Shown: in pieces, positions 7,444 through 14,704 of the stretch
How the letters are laid out: the number at the start of each line of letters is the position of its first letter
How positions within the stretch are numbered: the first letter of the stretch is position 1
DNA from: DAHUZJ01 sp050743865
Lineage (GTDB): Bacteria > Actinomycetota > Acidimicrobiia > Acidimicrobiales > RAAP-2
Length of the DNA stretch: 24,464 nt
Direction: 5' to 3'
Assembly (NCBI GenBank): GCA_050743865.1
Contig: JBOGGE010000022.1
Coordinates: forward strand, 1-24,464
The notes under the pieces: generated by a model
Database searches by the model: none
What the model was told of the DNA's origin: nothing
The model's input: the letters and a program-made list of their open reading frames with translations, nothing else
Translations under genes and position numbers: made by a program

Positions 7444-9486
7444 GTGTCGGCATCGCTGATCCTCGCCTACGCGATCATCGGCATTGGCTCGGGCGCCCTC
7501 ATCGCGGGAGTGGGCACCGGAGTGGTGCTCAGCTACCGGGGGTCCGGGGTCGTCAACCTGAGTGCTGGCGCGATCGCGATGCTGGGCGGCTACTGCTACT
7601 GGGTGCTGGCGACCGGGAAGTTCGGAGTCACCTTCCCCATGGGGGCGGCGATCGTTCTCACCCTCCTGTTCAGCGCGGTGATCGGGGTCCTCTTCGAGTT
7701 CGGCGTCGTGCGACCCCTTCGGCGCCAGGCGCCGCTGGCCAAGCTCGTGGCCACCTTGGGCATCCTCCTCGCCTTGCAGGCGGCCATGGTGCTGGCATTC
7801 GGGCCAACAGCGCAGGCGCAACCCTCCATCCTCCCGGCGAACAGCCTCCCGTTGTTCGGGGTGACCCTTCCCGTCTACGAACTGTGGATTGCCGGCGTGG
7901 TGCTCCTGGTCGTGGTGCTCCTGGGGGCCGCGTATCGCTGGACCCGCTTCGGCATCGGAACCCGGGCGGCTGCCGAGAGCGAGGCGTTCGCCAGCTTGCT
8001 CGGCCTCTCCCCGAGCCGGTACTCCATGGGCAACACCGTGCTCATGGCGGTCGCCATGGGGCTGGTGGGGATGCTGTCGGCCTCGATCAGCGAGGTGAAC
8101 CCAACCGGGCTCGTCCTGTTGATCGTGCCTGGCCTCGCGGCTGCGATGTTCGGCCGTCTCACCAGCTTCTCGAGCACGTTCATCGCTGGCATCCTCATCG
8201 GCGCCGCCGAGTCGGTGCTCCTCTACTTCTCGACCCAGTCCTGGTTCCCGACGGTGCAGAACAGTCCCCTGCCCGGCGTCGATGCGCTCCTCGTCCTCAT
8301 CGTCCTCGTTATCGCCACGTTCTTCCGTGCGGGCAAGATCCCGTCGCGGGGAGCCATCGCGGAGCGACGGCTGCCACGCGCCCCGACGCCGATATATCCG
8401 TTGCGCACCGCGGCATTCTGGTTGCCGATCGCTGCGGTGCTCATGTGGGCCCTCCCCTTCGGCTACCGGGAGGGGCTCATCACCTCGTGCATTTTCGCCA
8501 TCGCCCTCCTGTCGCTCGTCGTGGTAACCGGCTACCTCGGCCAACTCTCCCTCGTGCAGCTCGGCCTCGCCGGAGTGGCCGGATTCATCGTGTCCCATCT
8601 GTCTGCCAACTTCGGGATCGGGTTCCCTTGGGCGCCGATCATCGGCATCATTGCTGCCACCCTGCTAGGGGTCGCTTTCGGGTTCCCCGCGTTGCGGGTG
8701 CGAGGGGTCCAGCTTGCCGTCGTCACGTTGGCAGCGGCGGCTGCGCTCCAGACATTCTGGTTCAACAACGGGAGCTGGGGCGCCGCCGTGACCGGCTCTT
8801 CGGTACCGCCGCCCTCCTTGTTCGGTTTCACATTCGGTACCAACGCCTCCTTCCATGGGTTGGGTGGCGGCGAACCGAGCCCGCTGTTCGGCTGGTTCTG
8901 CCTGATCGTGCTCACCGTGGTGGCGTTGCTCGTCGCCAACCTTCGCCGATCCGGCTTTGGCCAGCAGATGCTGGCGGTACGGGCGAACGAGCGCGCCGCG
9001 GCTGCCAGCGGCGTGAGCGTCCGCAACGTCAAGCTGATCGGCTTCGCCATGGCGGCCGGTGTGGCCGGTGTGGCCGGGGTTTTGCTTTCCTACAGCTACG
9101 GCTCGATCACCGCCTCGAGCTACAGCACCCTCCTCGGCGTCGCACTGGTCGCGTTCGTCTATATCACCGGGATCACGAGCGTTCCCGGAGGCATCTTCGG
9201 GGGCATCATCTACACCGCCGGTCTTCTCGCCTACGCGCTCTTGGACTGGTTCCATCTCCAGGGGGACTGGCTCAACCTCATTGCCGGTTTTGTCGTGGTC
9301 TGGGCGATCGCCAGCCAACCGGATGGTGGAGGTACCGTTTTCTTCTATGGTCAGTTCCAGCATTTGCGCGCGCGCATTTTGAGACGACCTCTGGAGGGCG
9401 CGCTCCCTGGTGCCGCCGACAGACGGGCAGCCACGGAGCTCGAACGAAGCGGGGACGGCTTGGATTCGGCCAAGGTGACGTCGTGA
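7444..9486 (+). CDS. livHM: fused LivH-LivM permease of a HAAT-type ABC importer
   Basis: A 680-residue membrane protein joining the two permeases of the branched-chain amino acid (HAAT) ABC family. Residues 1 to about 290 are LivH-like, with LSYRGSGVVNLSAGAIAMLGGY near the N terminus and the EAA-like loop RFGIGTRAAAESEAFASLLGLSPSRY. Residues about 320 to 640 are LivM-like, with VVTGYLGQLSLVQLGLAGVAGF and the coupling loop LRRSGFGQQMLAVRANERAAAASGVSVRNVKL. The start is GTG with GAAGGAA 8 bases upstream. The C-terminal 45 residues are a charged cytoplasmic tail. The livG start overlaps its stop (GTGA). Such importers carry branched-chain amino acids but also amides, urea and aromatic acids; the local pobA relic and the catabolic surroundings favour an aromatic acid. 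Confidence 0.9.
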   Translation: MSASLILAYAIIGIGSGALIAGVGTGVVLSYRGSGVVNLSAGAIAMLGGYCYWVLATGKFGVTFPMGAAIVLTLLFSAVIGVLFEFGVVRPLRRQAPLAKLVATLGILLALQAAMVLAFGPTAQAQPSILPANSLPLFGVTLPVYELWIAGVVLLVVVLLGAAYRWTRFGIGTRAAAESEAFASLLGLSPSRYSMGNTVLMAVAMGLVGMLSASISEVNPTGLVLLIVPGLAAAMFGRLTSFSSTFIAGILIGAAESVLLYFSTQSWFPTVQNSPLPGVDALLVLIVLVIATFFRAGKIPSRGAIAERRLPRAPTPIYPLRTAAFWLPIAAVLMWALPFGYREGLITSCIFAIALLSLVVVTGYLGQLSLVQLGLAGVAGFIVSHLSANFGIGFPWAPIIGIIAATLLGVAFGFPALRVRGVQLAVVTLAAAAALQTFWFNNGSWGAAVTGSSVPPPSLFGFTFGTNASFHGLGGGEPSPLFGWFCLIVLTVVALLVANLRRSGFGQQMLAVRANERAAAASGVSVRNVKLIGFAMAAGVAGVAGVLLSYSYGSITASSYSTLLGVALVAFVYITGITSVPGGIFGGIIYTAGLLAYALLDWFHLQGDWLNLIAGFVVVWAIASQPDGGGTVFFYGQFQHLRARILRRPLEGALPGAADRRAATELERSGDGLDSAKVTS

Positions 9487-10322
9487 GCGCGGTGCTCTCG
9501 GCGCGGGGTGTCTCGGTCCGGTTCGGCGCCGTTCAAGCGCTGGACGGCGTCGACTTGGAGGTGGGCGAAGGGAAGCTCGTGGGCCTGATCGGCCCCAACG
9601 GAGCGGGCAAGACCACCTTCATCGACGCCATAACCGGCTTCGTCCAGTTCTCGGGTAGCGTCCAGCTGGGCGGTCGGGAGATCTCCAAGCTGCAGCCGCA
9701 TCGTCGGGCGCGGCTAGGTCTTGCACGGACCTGGCAGACGATGGAGCTCTTCGATGACCTCTCCGTCAGAGGTAACCTCGCCGTGGCCGCGTATCATCCG
9801 ACCCTGGGCTCGACCTTCGCCGAGGTCGTCTTCGGGCGCCAACCGCGGGCGGAACAGCTCGCAGACGAAACGCTCACCCTGCTCGACCTCGGCGAGGTCG
9901 CAGACGCAATGCCGAGCGACCTCCCTGAAGGCCGGCGCAAGCTCGTGGGAGTTGCTCGGGCGTTGGTCGCGCGGCCGAGCCTGCTCCTCCTGGACGAGCC
10001 GGCGGCCGGTCTTGACACGCACGAGAGCCAGGACCTCGGCCAGCGACTTCGCGGGATCGTCGACGAAGGTCTTCCGGCCCTGTTGATCGATCATGACATG
10101 GGGCTCGTGTTCGGAATCTGCGACCAGATCTACGTGCTCGACTTCGGAACGATCATCGCCAGCGGCACGCCCGAAGAGGTGCGGAGCAACCCTGCAGTTC
10201 TGGCTGCCTACCTCGGTGCGAGCACCTCGACCGAGATCGACCATCACGCTGGTGATGCTGCACCACCCACCGTGCGCGGCTCCGCCACCGGATCCGTGCC
10301 GGAACTGCGGGAGGAACGATGA
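9483..10322 (+). CDS. livG: ABC transporter ATPase, LivG type
   Basis: A 279-residue ATPase that energises the fused permease at the inner membrane. Walker A is GPNGAGKTT (37-45). The signature position reads LPEGRR (147-152), a departure from LSGGQ that is usual in LivG proteins (commonly LPYGQQ-like). Walker B is LLLLDEP (167-173) and the switch histidine is His204 in LLIDHDM. The start is the GTG overlapping the permease stop by four bases, showing translational coupling. The C-terminal tail of about 30 residues after AAYLGAS is variable, as in relatives. Its stop overlaps the livF start (ATGA). Confidence 0.9.
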   Translation: MSAVLSARGVSVRFGAVQALDGVDLEVGEGKLVGLIGPNGAGKTTFIDAITGFVQFSGSVQLGGREISKLQPHRRARLGLARTWQTMELFDDLSVRGNLAVAAYHPTLGSTFAEVVFGRQPRAEQLADETLTLLDLGEVADAMPSDLPEGRRKLVGVARALVARPSLLLLDEPAAGLDTHESQDLGQRLRGIVDEGLPALLIDHDMGLVFGICDQIYVLDFGTIIASGTPEEVRSNPAVLAAYLGASTSTEIDHHAGDAAPPTVRGSATGSVPELREER

Positions 10323-11083
10323 GCGAGGCGGTGCTCGCGCTCGAGAATGTCTCGGCTGGCTACGGCCAGGCCGACGTCGTGCGAGAGATCGATCTCGACG
10401 TGCATTCCGGAGAGGTCGTGGCGTTGTTCGGCCCGAACGGGGCAGGCAAGACCACGACGCTGCGAGTCATCTCCGGCCTCATCGAGCCGTCTCGGGGGAT
10501 GATCCGCTTCAAGGGGAGGGACCTGGCGCACCTCTCGCCGACGCAGCGGGCGAGATCGGGTATCGCGCATGTGCCGGAGGGCCGCGGCATCTTCTTCGGC
10601 TTGACCGTCTCCGAGCACGTTCGACTCGGTTACCGCGGCGAGACCATCGACCCAGAGCTCGTCTACACGTATTTTCCTGCGCTGCGCCGCTTGCATGACC
10701 GACCGGCCGGGCTGCTCTCGGGAGGAGAGCAGCAGATGCTCGCGGTCGCCCGGAACCTGGCACGCCGCCCCGACCTCCTGCTGCTGGACGAGCTGAGCTT
10801 GGGGCTTGCGCCGGTCCTCGTCGAGGGCCTCCTTCCGGTCGTACGGGACTATGCGAAGAACGAGGGCTGTGCGGTCCTCCTGATCGAGCAGCACGTCCCA
10901 CTCGCCCTGCAAATTGCCGACCGCTGCTATGTGCTCTCCCACGGTGACGTCGTGCTCCACGAGCCCGTCGAGCGGGTGCGGCAGAACCAGGATTTGATCA
11001 TCTCGAGCTACCTCGGACGCTCTGTGGCGACCGAGGAGGCACCGCCGCCGTCACTTCCGCCAGTTGACAGCACGCCGGGCTGA
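10319..11083 (+). CDS. livF: ABC transporter ATPase, LivF type
   Basis: A 254-residue partner ATPase of LivG. It has Walker A GPNGAGKTT (38-46), a canonical signature LSGGEQ (133-138), Walker B LLLLDE (153-158) and the IAHVPEGRGIFFGLTVSEH segment typical of LivF, plus LLIEQHVPLALQIADRCYVLSHG with the switch histidine. The ATG overlaps the livG stop. The gene is last in the + operon; the following DNA carries an antisense pobA relic and then a large hairpin shared with the convergent binding-protein gene. Confidence 0.92.
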   Translation: MSEAVLALENVSAGYGQADVVREIDLDVHSGEVVALFGPNGAGKTTTLRVISGLIEPSRGMIRFKGRDLAHLSPTQRARSGIAHVPEGRGIFFGLTVSEHVRLGYRGETIDPELVYTYFPALRRLHDRPAGLLSGGEQQMLAVARNLARRPDLLLLDELSLGLAPVLVEGLLPVVRDYAKNEGCAVLLIEQHVPLALQIADRCYVLSHGDVVLHEPVERVRQNQDLIISSYLGRSVATEEAPPPSLPPVDSTPG

Positions 11084-11097
11084 CAGGGTCGGCTCGC

Positions 11098-11373
11098 CGT
11101 CAGCGACATCCGGTGCGGCGCACCGACGGAGCGCAACTCGATCCCATTGTGCACCAGCCCCTCTCGCCGCACGCGCTCCCCGATTCCACACGCATCGGGC
11201 AGCTCGGCGGTGATGCGCTCGAGGACACCGGCTCACACCCGCTGCTCGACGTACGCTCGGGAACGGCGCTCCGAGACAATCGACTCGATACCCGCTCGGG
11301 CGAGCAGATGGAAGAGCCCGACCCCGGCTGACCCAGCGCCGACCATGCCCACCCGCGTCTGTGGCTGCTTCAT
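11098..11373 (-). pseudogene. decayed, truncated second copy of pobA
   Basis: On the minus strand from ATG 11373, 92 codons align without gaps to the first 92 residues of the intact PobA encoded at 14705-15895, with about 57 identities. Shared blocks include VGAG-AG (FAD-binding GxGxxG), YVEQRV, AGVLE, RREGLVH and GIELR. Codon 47 is TGA (11235-11233) where the intact copy has an Arg codon, and homology stops at about 11098, 15 bases past the livF stop. More than three quarters of the gene is gone. It shows that a 4-hydroxybenzoate hydroxylase gene once lay here, tail to tail with the transporter operon. A TGA reassigned to an amino acid is very unlikely. Confidence 0.85.
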
Positions 11374-11472
11374 GCCCGGTTCCATCCGGGCAATTCCCGT
11401 CAGATCCTCATGCTCGTCTCACGCCGACATTGGCTCAGGCGACGTGTCCTATCGACCAGCCTCATTAATCCA

Positions 11473-11515
11473 CCGCTGCATCCTGCCCCGGAAGACGCGA
11501 GGCAGGATGCAGCGG
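11473..11515. terminator. bidirectional hairpin between livF and the binding-protein gene
   Basis: A perfect 15-bp stem, CCGCTGCATCCTGCC (11473-11487) with GGCAGGATGCAGCGG (11501-11515), encloses a 13-base loop. It sits 20 bases past the stop of the minus-strand binding-protein gene and downstream of the + operon, where a shared terminator is expected. There is no U-run on either side, as is common in high-GC actinobacteria. Confidence 0.65.
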
Positions 11516-11534
11516 GCGGGATACGAACGTGAGA

Positions 11535-12923
11535 CTACGGGTTCGCCGGTGCCGGCACCTTGAAGCCCTTGGCTGGCCCGATCCATGTGCTCATCTGCGT
11601 CATCACTCCCGGTGCCGTGTTCTGGAAGAACGCGTCCCGGTTGTTGCAGGTGGCAGGCGTCGTGAAGCCACCGCAGTCGAGATGCGGCGCACCCTGGAGG
11701 ACGGGACCCTTGAAGGCCCTCGCCGCCTTGAAGAGCGTCTTCGGCGTGATCTTCTCGTGGGCCTTCAGGATCTTGGTGTCCAGCTTGTCGATCGTGGTGA
11801 TCAGGCTGATCCCCATCTCGGCCCAGGCGTCGGCGTAGATCGGGCCCTTGCCGTACTCGGTGAAGATGTGCTTGGCCACGCTTGTAAGGGCCTTTGTGTT
11901 CGAACCGGGCATCGACTGAGCGGTCAGGTAGTACCAGTTGTGAGGCAACTGGCCGCCGTCTGCCTTGGCAACTGTCGGCGCCGTGCAGGGCACATCGGTG
12001 ACCACCTTGACCTTTGTGTTGAGACCGAGGGACTTCAGGGCCAAGGCGACGTCAGAGCAGTTTGGACCGCCGCTGCTCACATTGATGGTCAGTGTCGTCT
12101 TGGCCACATCTGCCGCTTCCAAGGGCTCGGCCAGGTTCGCGGCTGCCGCCGCTGTGTAGCCAACCTTGTGAATTGTCTTGATGCCCGCGAACCTGAGCGC
12201 GGCGTCAACGGTGCCGGCCTGTGTGACCTCGGCCGATATGTTCGAGGGGTAGATGAGCGAGACGCTCTTCGCGTGGATCACTGTCTTGGCGAAGACGCCG
12301 TACGGTGCGTTCACGTAGGCGTCTGTGTTCCACCAAATGAACCCGTAGGGGTACGTCTCGTCGACCGCGCTGAGCGAGACATCCCAGAACATCGGCTTTT
12401 TCGTGGGCTTGAGCGCGGCTTCGAGCGCTGTCATGCCGGTGTCGATCGCACCACCTATGACCGCGGTGACCTTGTGGTTGTTGGCGAACTCGTCGCCACA
12501 CTTGGCGGCGGCACCTACTGTTGTCGGGATGAAGCAGTAGACAACCTTCACCGGGTGGCCGTCGATACCATGGGTGTGCTGGTTGACGTACTGGACGGCC
12601 ACCTTGACCCCTGTCGTCCACAGGGGTGTGGGGGCGTTCGGCGCTGTCTGCTGGTTCACCGCGCCGATCACGATGGGTGAGAGCTTCGGGTTCGCCTTGC
12701 CGTGTCCACCGACGTAGGCCGGGTAGTTGGTGATGGACGTGAGCCCGTGAAAGTGCGTGGCCGCGCCTGCGATCCCTGTGCCCGCGCCGAGCACGCCGGC
12801 GACGACGGCGAGGGCTGCTCCCCCGAAGGCGAAAGGCCTCATTGCCGCGACCGCCCTCCTCCAACGATGCTTGGGCACACCTTCTTGTCGCGAGACCCTC
12901 TCTAGGCGCCTGGCCATCCTCAT
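11535..12923 (-). CDS. ABC transporter substrate-binding protein (Peripla_BP_6/LivK-like)
   Basis: A 462-residue exported binding protein. ATG 12923 is preceded by GGGGGAGGCACG, a strong site, so the 31 extra upstream codons are discarded. The N terminus is long and basic (MRMARRLERVSRQEG...RWRRAVAAM), followed by a hydrophobic core AFGGAALAVVAGVLGAGTGIAGA and a likely cleavage after AGA. There is no lipobox cysteine, so it is not an obvious lipoprotein. The mature part has the type-I periplasmic fold pattern: SPIVIGAVNQQTAPN, AVQYVNQHTHGIDGHPVKVVYC, and TAVIGGAIDTGMTALEAALK. Several cysteines (YCF, KCGD, NCSD, PCTA, LDCGG, TCNN) could form disulfides. It is convergent with livHMGF, which lacks its own binding protein, so it is the likely partner. 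The ligand is unknown. Confidence 0.88.
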   Translation of the reverse strand: MRMARRLERVSRQEGVPKHRWRRAVAAMRPFAFGGAALAVVAGVLGAGTGIAGAATHFHGLTSITNYPAYVGGHGKANPKLSPIVIGAVNQQTAPNAPTPLWTTGVKVAVQYVNQHTHGIDGHPVKVVYCFIPTTVGAAAKCGDEFANNHKVTAVIGGAIDTGMTALEAALKPTKKPMFWDVSLSAVDETYPYGFIWWNTDAYVNAPYGVFAKTVIHAKSVSLIYPSNISAEVTQAGTVDAALRFAGIKTIHKVGYTAAAAANLAEPLEAADVAKTTLTINVSSGGPNCSDVALALKSLGLNTKVKVVTDVPCTAPTVAKADGGQLPHNWYYLTAQSMPGSNTKALTSVAKHIFTEYGKGPIYADAWAEMGISLITTIDKLDTKILKAHEKITPKTLFKAARAFKGPVLQGAPHLDCGGFTTPATCNNRDAFFQNTAPGVMTQMSTWIGPAKGFKVPAPANP

Positions 12924-13013
12924 CGTGCCTCCCCCATTGGTTGTCTCTTCTGATGTGCTGGAGCTACCCGTTCGGCCGAGTGGTGGCTGGTGCCGAGGAA
13001 GATCTTGCTGCGG

Positions 13014-13089
13014 CATGCCCGGTCCTCGCCGTGCGCGCCGGCCCGCCTACGCACGACGGCAACGCCGTCCGGGCCTTACACCGGGCATG
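13014..13089. other. structured inverted-repeat element between binding protein and IclR genes
   Basis: Within the 350-base divergent interval, CATGCCCGGT (13014-13023) and ACCGGGCATG (13080-13089) form a 10-bp outer repeat. They enclose GTGCG/CGCAC (13031-13035, 13050-13054) and, directly adjacent, the tight hairpin GACGGC-AAC-GCCGTC (13055-13069). A competing pairing GGCCCG/CGGGCC (13040-13045, 13070-13075) is also possible. The element lies 91 bases upstream of the binding-protein start and could be a 5' leader structure. High GC makes chance pairing easy. Confidence 0.3.
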
Positions 13090-13254
13090 GCGTGGTCTGC
13101 TGACGTCTTCGTCGTACCGTAGCAGCGCCGTCATGGTACCGCTAGCCGCGCGTAACGAGAAGTTCATCGATTCCAGGCAGGAGCTCCCCCACCTACCGCC
13201 GTCGACCACAGGCTCAACACTGACAGCCGACCCGTGGACGTGGCAAGATTATTG

Positions 13255-13269
13255 TTCCACCCAGTGGAA
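13255..13269. promoter_or_regulatory. perfect palindrome, likely IclR operator
   Basis: TTCCAC-CCA-GTGGAA is a perfect 6-3-6 palindrome just before the first ATG of the IclR gene region (13276). TGGAA/TTCCA half-sites are known for IclR-family operators such as those of E. coli IclR and AllR. Its place between the divergent regulator and binding-protein genes suits autoregulation plus control of the transporter. This is inference by analogy. Confidence 0.4.
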
Positions 13270-13275
13270 GGACGC

Positions 13276-14051
13276 ATGCGACGGCAGGGAACGCTGCGAA
13301 TCGCGGGGTAAGCGTCACCTCTCGGGCGCTCGCCCTTCTCGGTGCGTTCGACGCGAACCACGCCGCGCTCACGCTGAGCGAGCTCGCCCGGCGTACCGAC
13401 CTCCCGCCCGCCACCGCCCACCGCCTCGTGGGGGAGCTCGTGGCCTGGGGCGCTCTTGTGCGTACCAGGTCGGGAACGTATGCGATCGGCCAGCGCATCT
13501 GGGAGCTGGGACTGCTCGCACCCGTCTCGTCTGGTCTTCGCCAGATTGCTGCCCCGTTCCTCCAGGACGTCTACAAGACCACCTTTGCCACGGTGCACTT
13601 CGCCGTCCGTGACGGCACCAGGGCCCTCTACCTCGACCGGATCTCGGGGAGCGACTCCGTCCCTGTGGTCAGCCGGGTGGGGGGCCGCCTACCCCTTCAC
13701 ACCACCGGTGTCGGCAAGGTGCTCCTCGCCTACGCTCCCGAGAAGGTCCAGGCACGCGCGCTTTCCCGTCTCACCCGGATGACGCGTTATTCGATCACTG
13801 ACGCCTCGATCCTCAAAAGGGAGCTGCTGATGGTCCGACGGGAGGGCTACGCCCACACCGAGGAGGAGATGAGCCTCGGCGCGCGCTCCCTGGCCGTGCC
13901 CGTGCGCGACGGGGGCGCCGACGTGGTGGCCGCGCTCGGGATCGTGGTCCCGAGCCTCGGGCCCGGCCGCTCCCGTCTCGTGGCCGCCCTCAACGTCGCC
14001 GCGAATGGCATCCAACGGTGCATCCGGGGACGGGCCAGCGTCGGCGGATAG
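13276..14051 (+). CDS. IclR-family regulator with no normal start in frame (apparent N-terminal frameshift)
   Basis: The frame ending at 14051 encodes a standard IclR protein. The helix-turn-helix is SVTSRALALLGAFDANHAALTLSELARRTDLPPATAHRLVGELV, followed by the effector domain with GVGKVLLAYAP, RREGYAHTEEEMSLGARSLAVPV and ALGIVVPS. Between an in-frame stop at 13221 and GTG 13428, which lies inside the helix-turn-helix, there is no ATG, GTG or TTG in this frame. ATG 13276, with GGAAGGA before it, opens the neighbouring frame (MRRQGTLRIAG) and meets TAA at 13309. One extra G in the GGGG run at 13304-13307 would fuse it to GVSVTSRALALL. So this is a frameshift (real or a sequencing error), a rare ATT start (13248 or 13251), or a truncated protein from 13428. 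It is divergent from the binding-protein gene and probably controls the transporter. Confidence 0.75.
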
Positions 14052-14333
14052 CGGGCGGGGACCCATCCCTCCTGGTCGCGCCCCGGCGCGAGCCGCCGAT
14101 CACCACGGGGTGGGGGCTCTCCATCCGGGCTGTCACGCAATGCGAGCCGGCGATCGGCCCGGAATTCACCCTTGGGTGACGTCCTGGAGGGGACGAGCCA
14201 AGCACGGGCCGTGCGCTTGTCGGGGTTGTGAGGGGCCGAGCGCTCGCCGTCCCGGTGATCGGTGGCGGCACGGGCTGGGCACAAACAGCACTCGAGCACC
14301 GGCAGACGGGATGCGTCATCAACACTCCAGGGA

Positions 14334-14620
14334 ATGTGCCGTCTCGAGCACACGTACCGGTTCGCCAAGAGCACCTTGGGCTGGACCGCGCCTTCGCTTT
14401 CGAGGCCCGAACAGGCCGATCGCTGGACCTGGCTGATCGTCGCCGCCTGCACCCAGCTGCGCCTCGGGTGCGGCCTCGTCGACGACCAGCGGCTGCCCTG
14501 GGAGCCGGCACTCCGGCCAGTCCACCGAAATCCGACGTACCGAGCCCCGGACGCCCGAAAGGCACCCGCCGACCGCCACGAACCCGCTATCCGGTGGTCA
14601 AGAAGGCCGCCTGGCCAGGC
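14334..14620 (+). pseudogene. transposase C-terminal remnant, frameshifted
   Basis: From 14334 one frame reads CRLEHTYRFAKSTLGWTAPS, then PEQADRWTWLIVAACTQLRL and LPWE. This is the end of the catalytic region of an actinobacterial transposase (it recalls, from memory, the NF041680 group; Glu in LEHTYR would be the last acidic residue). After about 14510 the homologous text moves to another frame: TPASPPKSDVPSPGRPKGTR, then RPPRTRYPVVKK to about 14610. So the remnant has lost its N-terminal part and carries at least one frameshift. The rest of 14052-14704 holds nothing else I can support; 14630-14695 is noticeably more AT-rich. Confidence 0.65.
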
Positions 14621-14704
14621 AGCGGGGGTTTAAATGCAAGTTCAAGGCACACGGAGTTCCGCATTCCTTTCAAGGTCCCGTAAGACGATCGACGGAGCCA
14701 CCGA

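Noticed and set aside
7204..8598. 464-codon open frame opposite the permease gene
   Set aside because: It is an antisense shadow of livHM: high-GC codon bias opens this frame, and its translation is a charged low-complexity sequence with no family features.
11529..12680. 383-codon plus-strand frame over the binding-protein gene
   Set aside because: Antisense to a gene with a signal peptide, ribosome site and family motifs; the shadow has none of these.
12957..13250. Conventional -35/-10 promoters for the IclR and binding-protein genes
   Set aside because: Candidate hexamers such as CTGACA with GATTAT have a 21-base spacing and others are no better than chance, so no promoter is claimed here.
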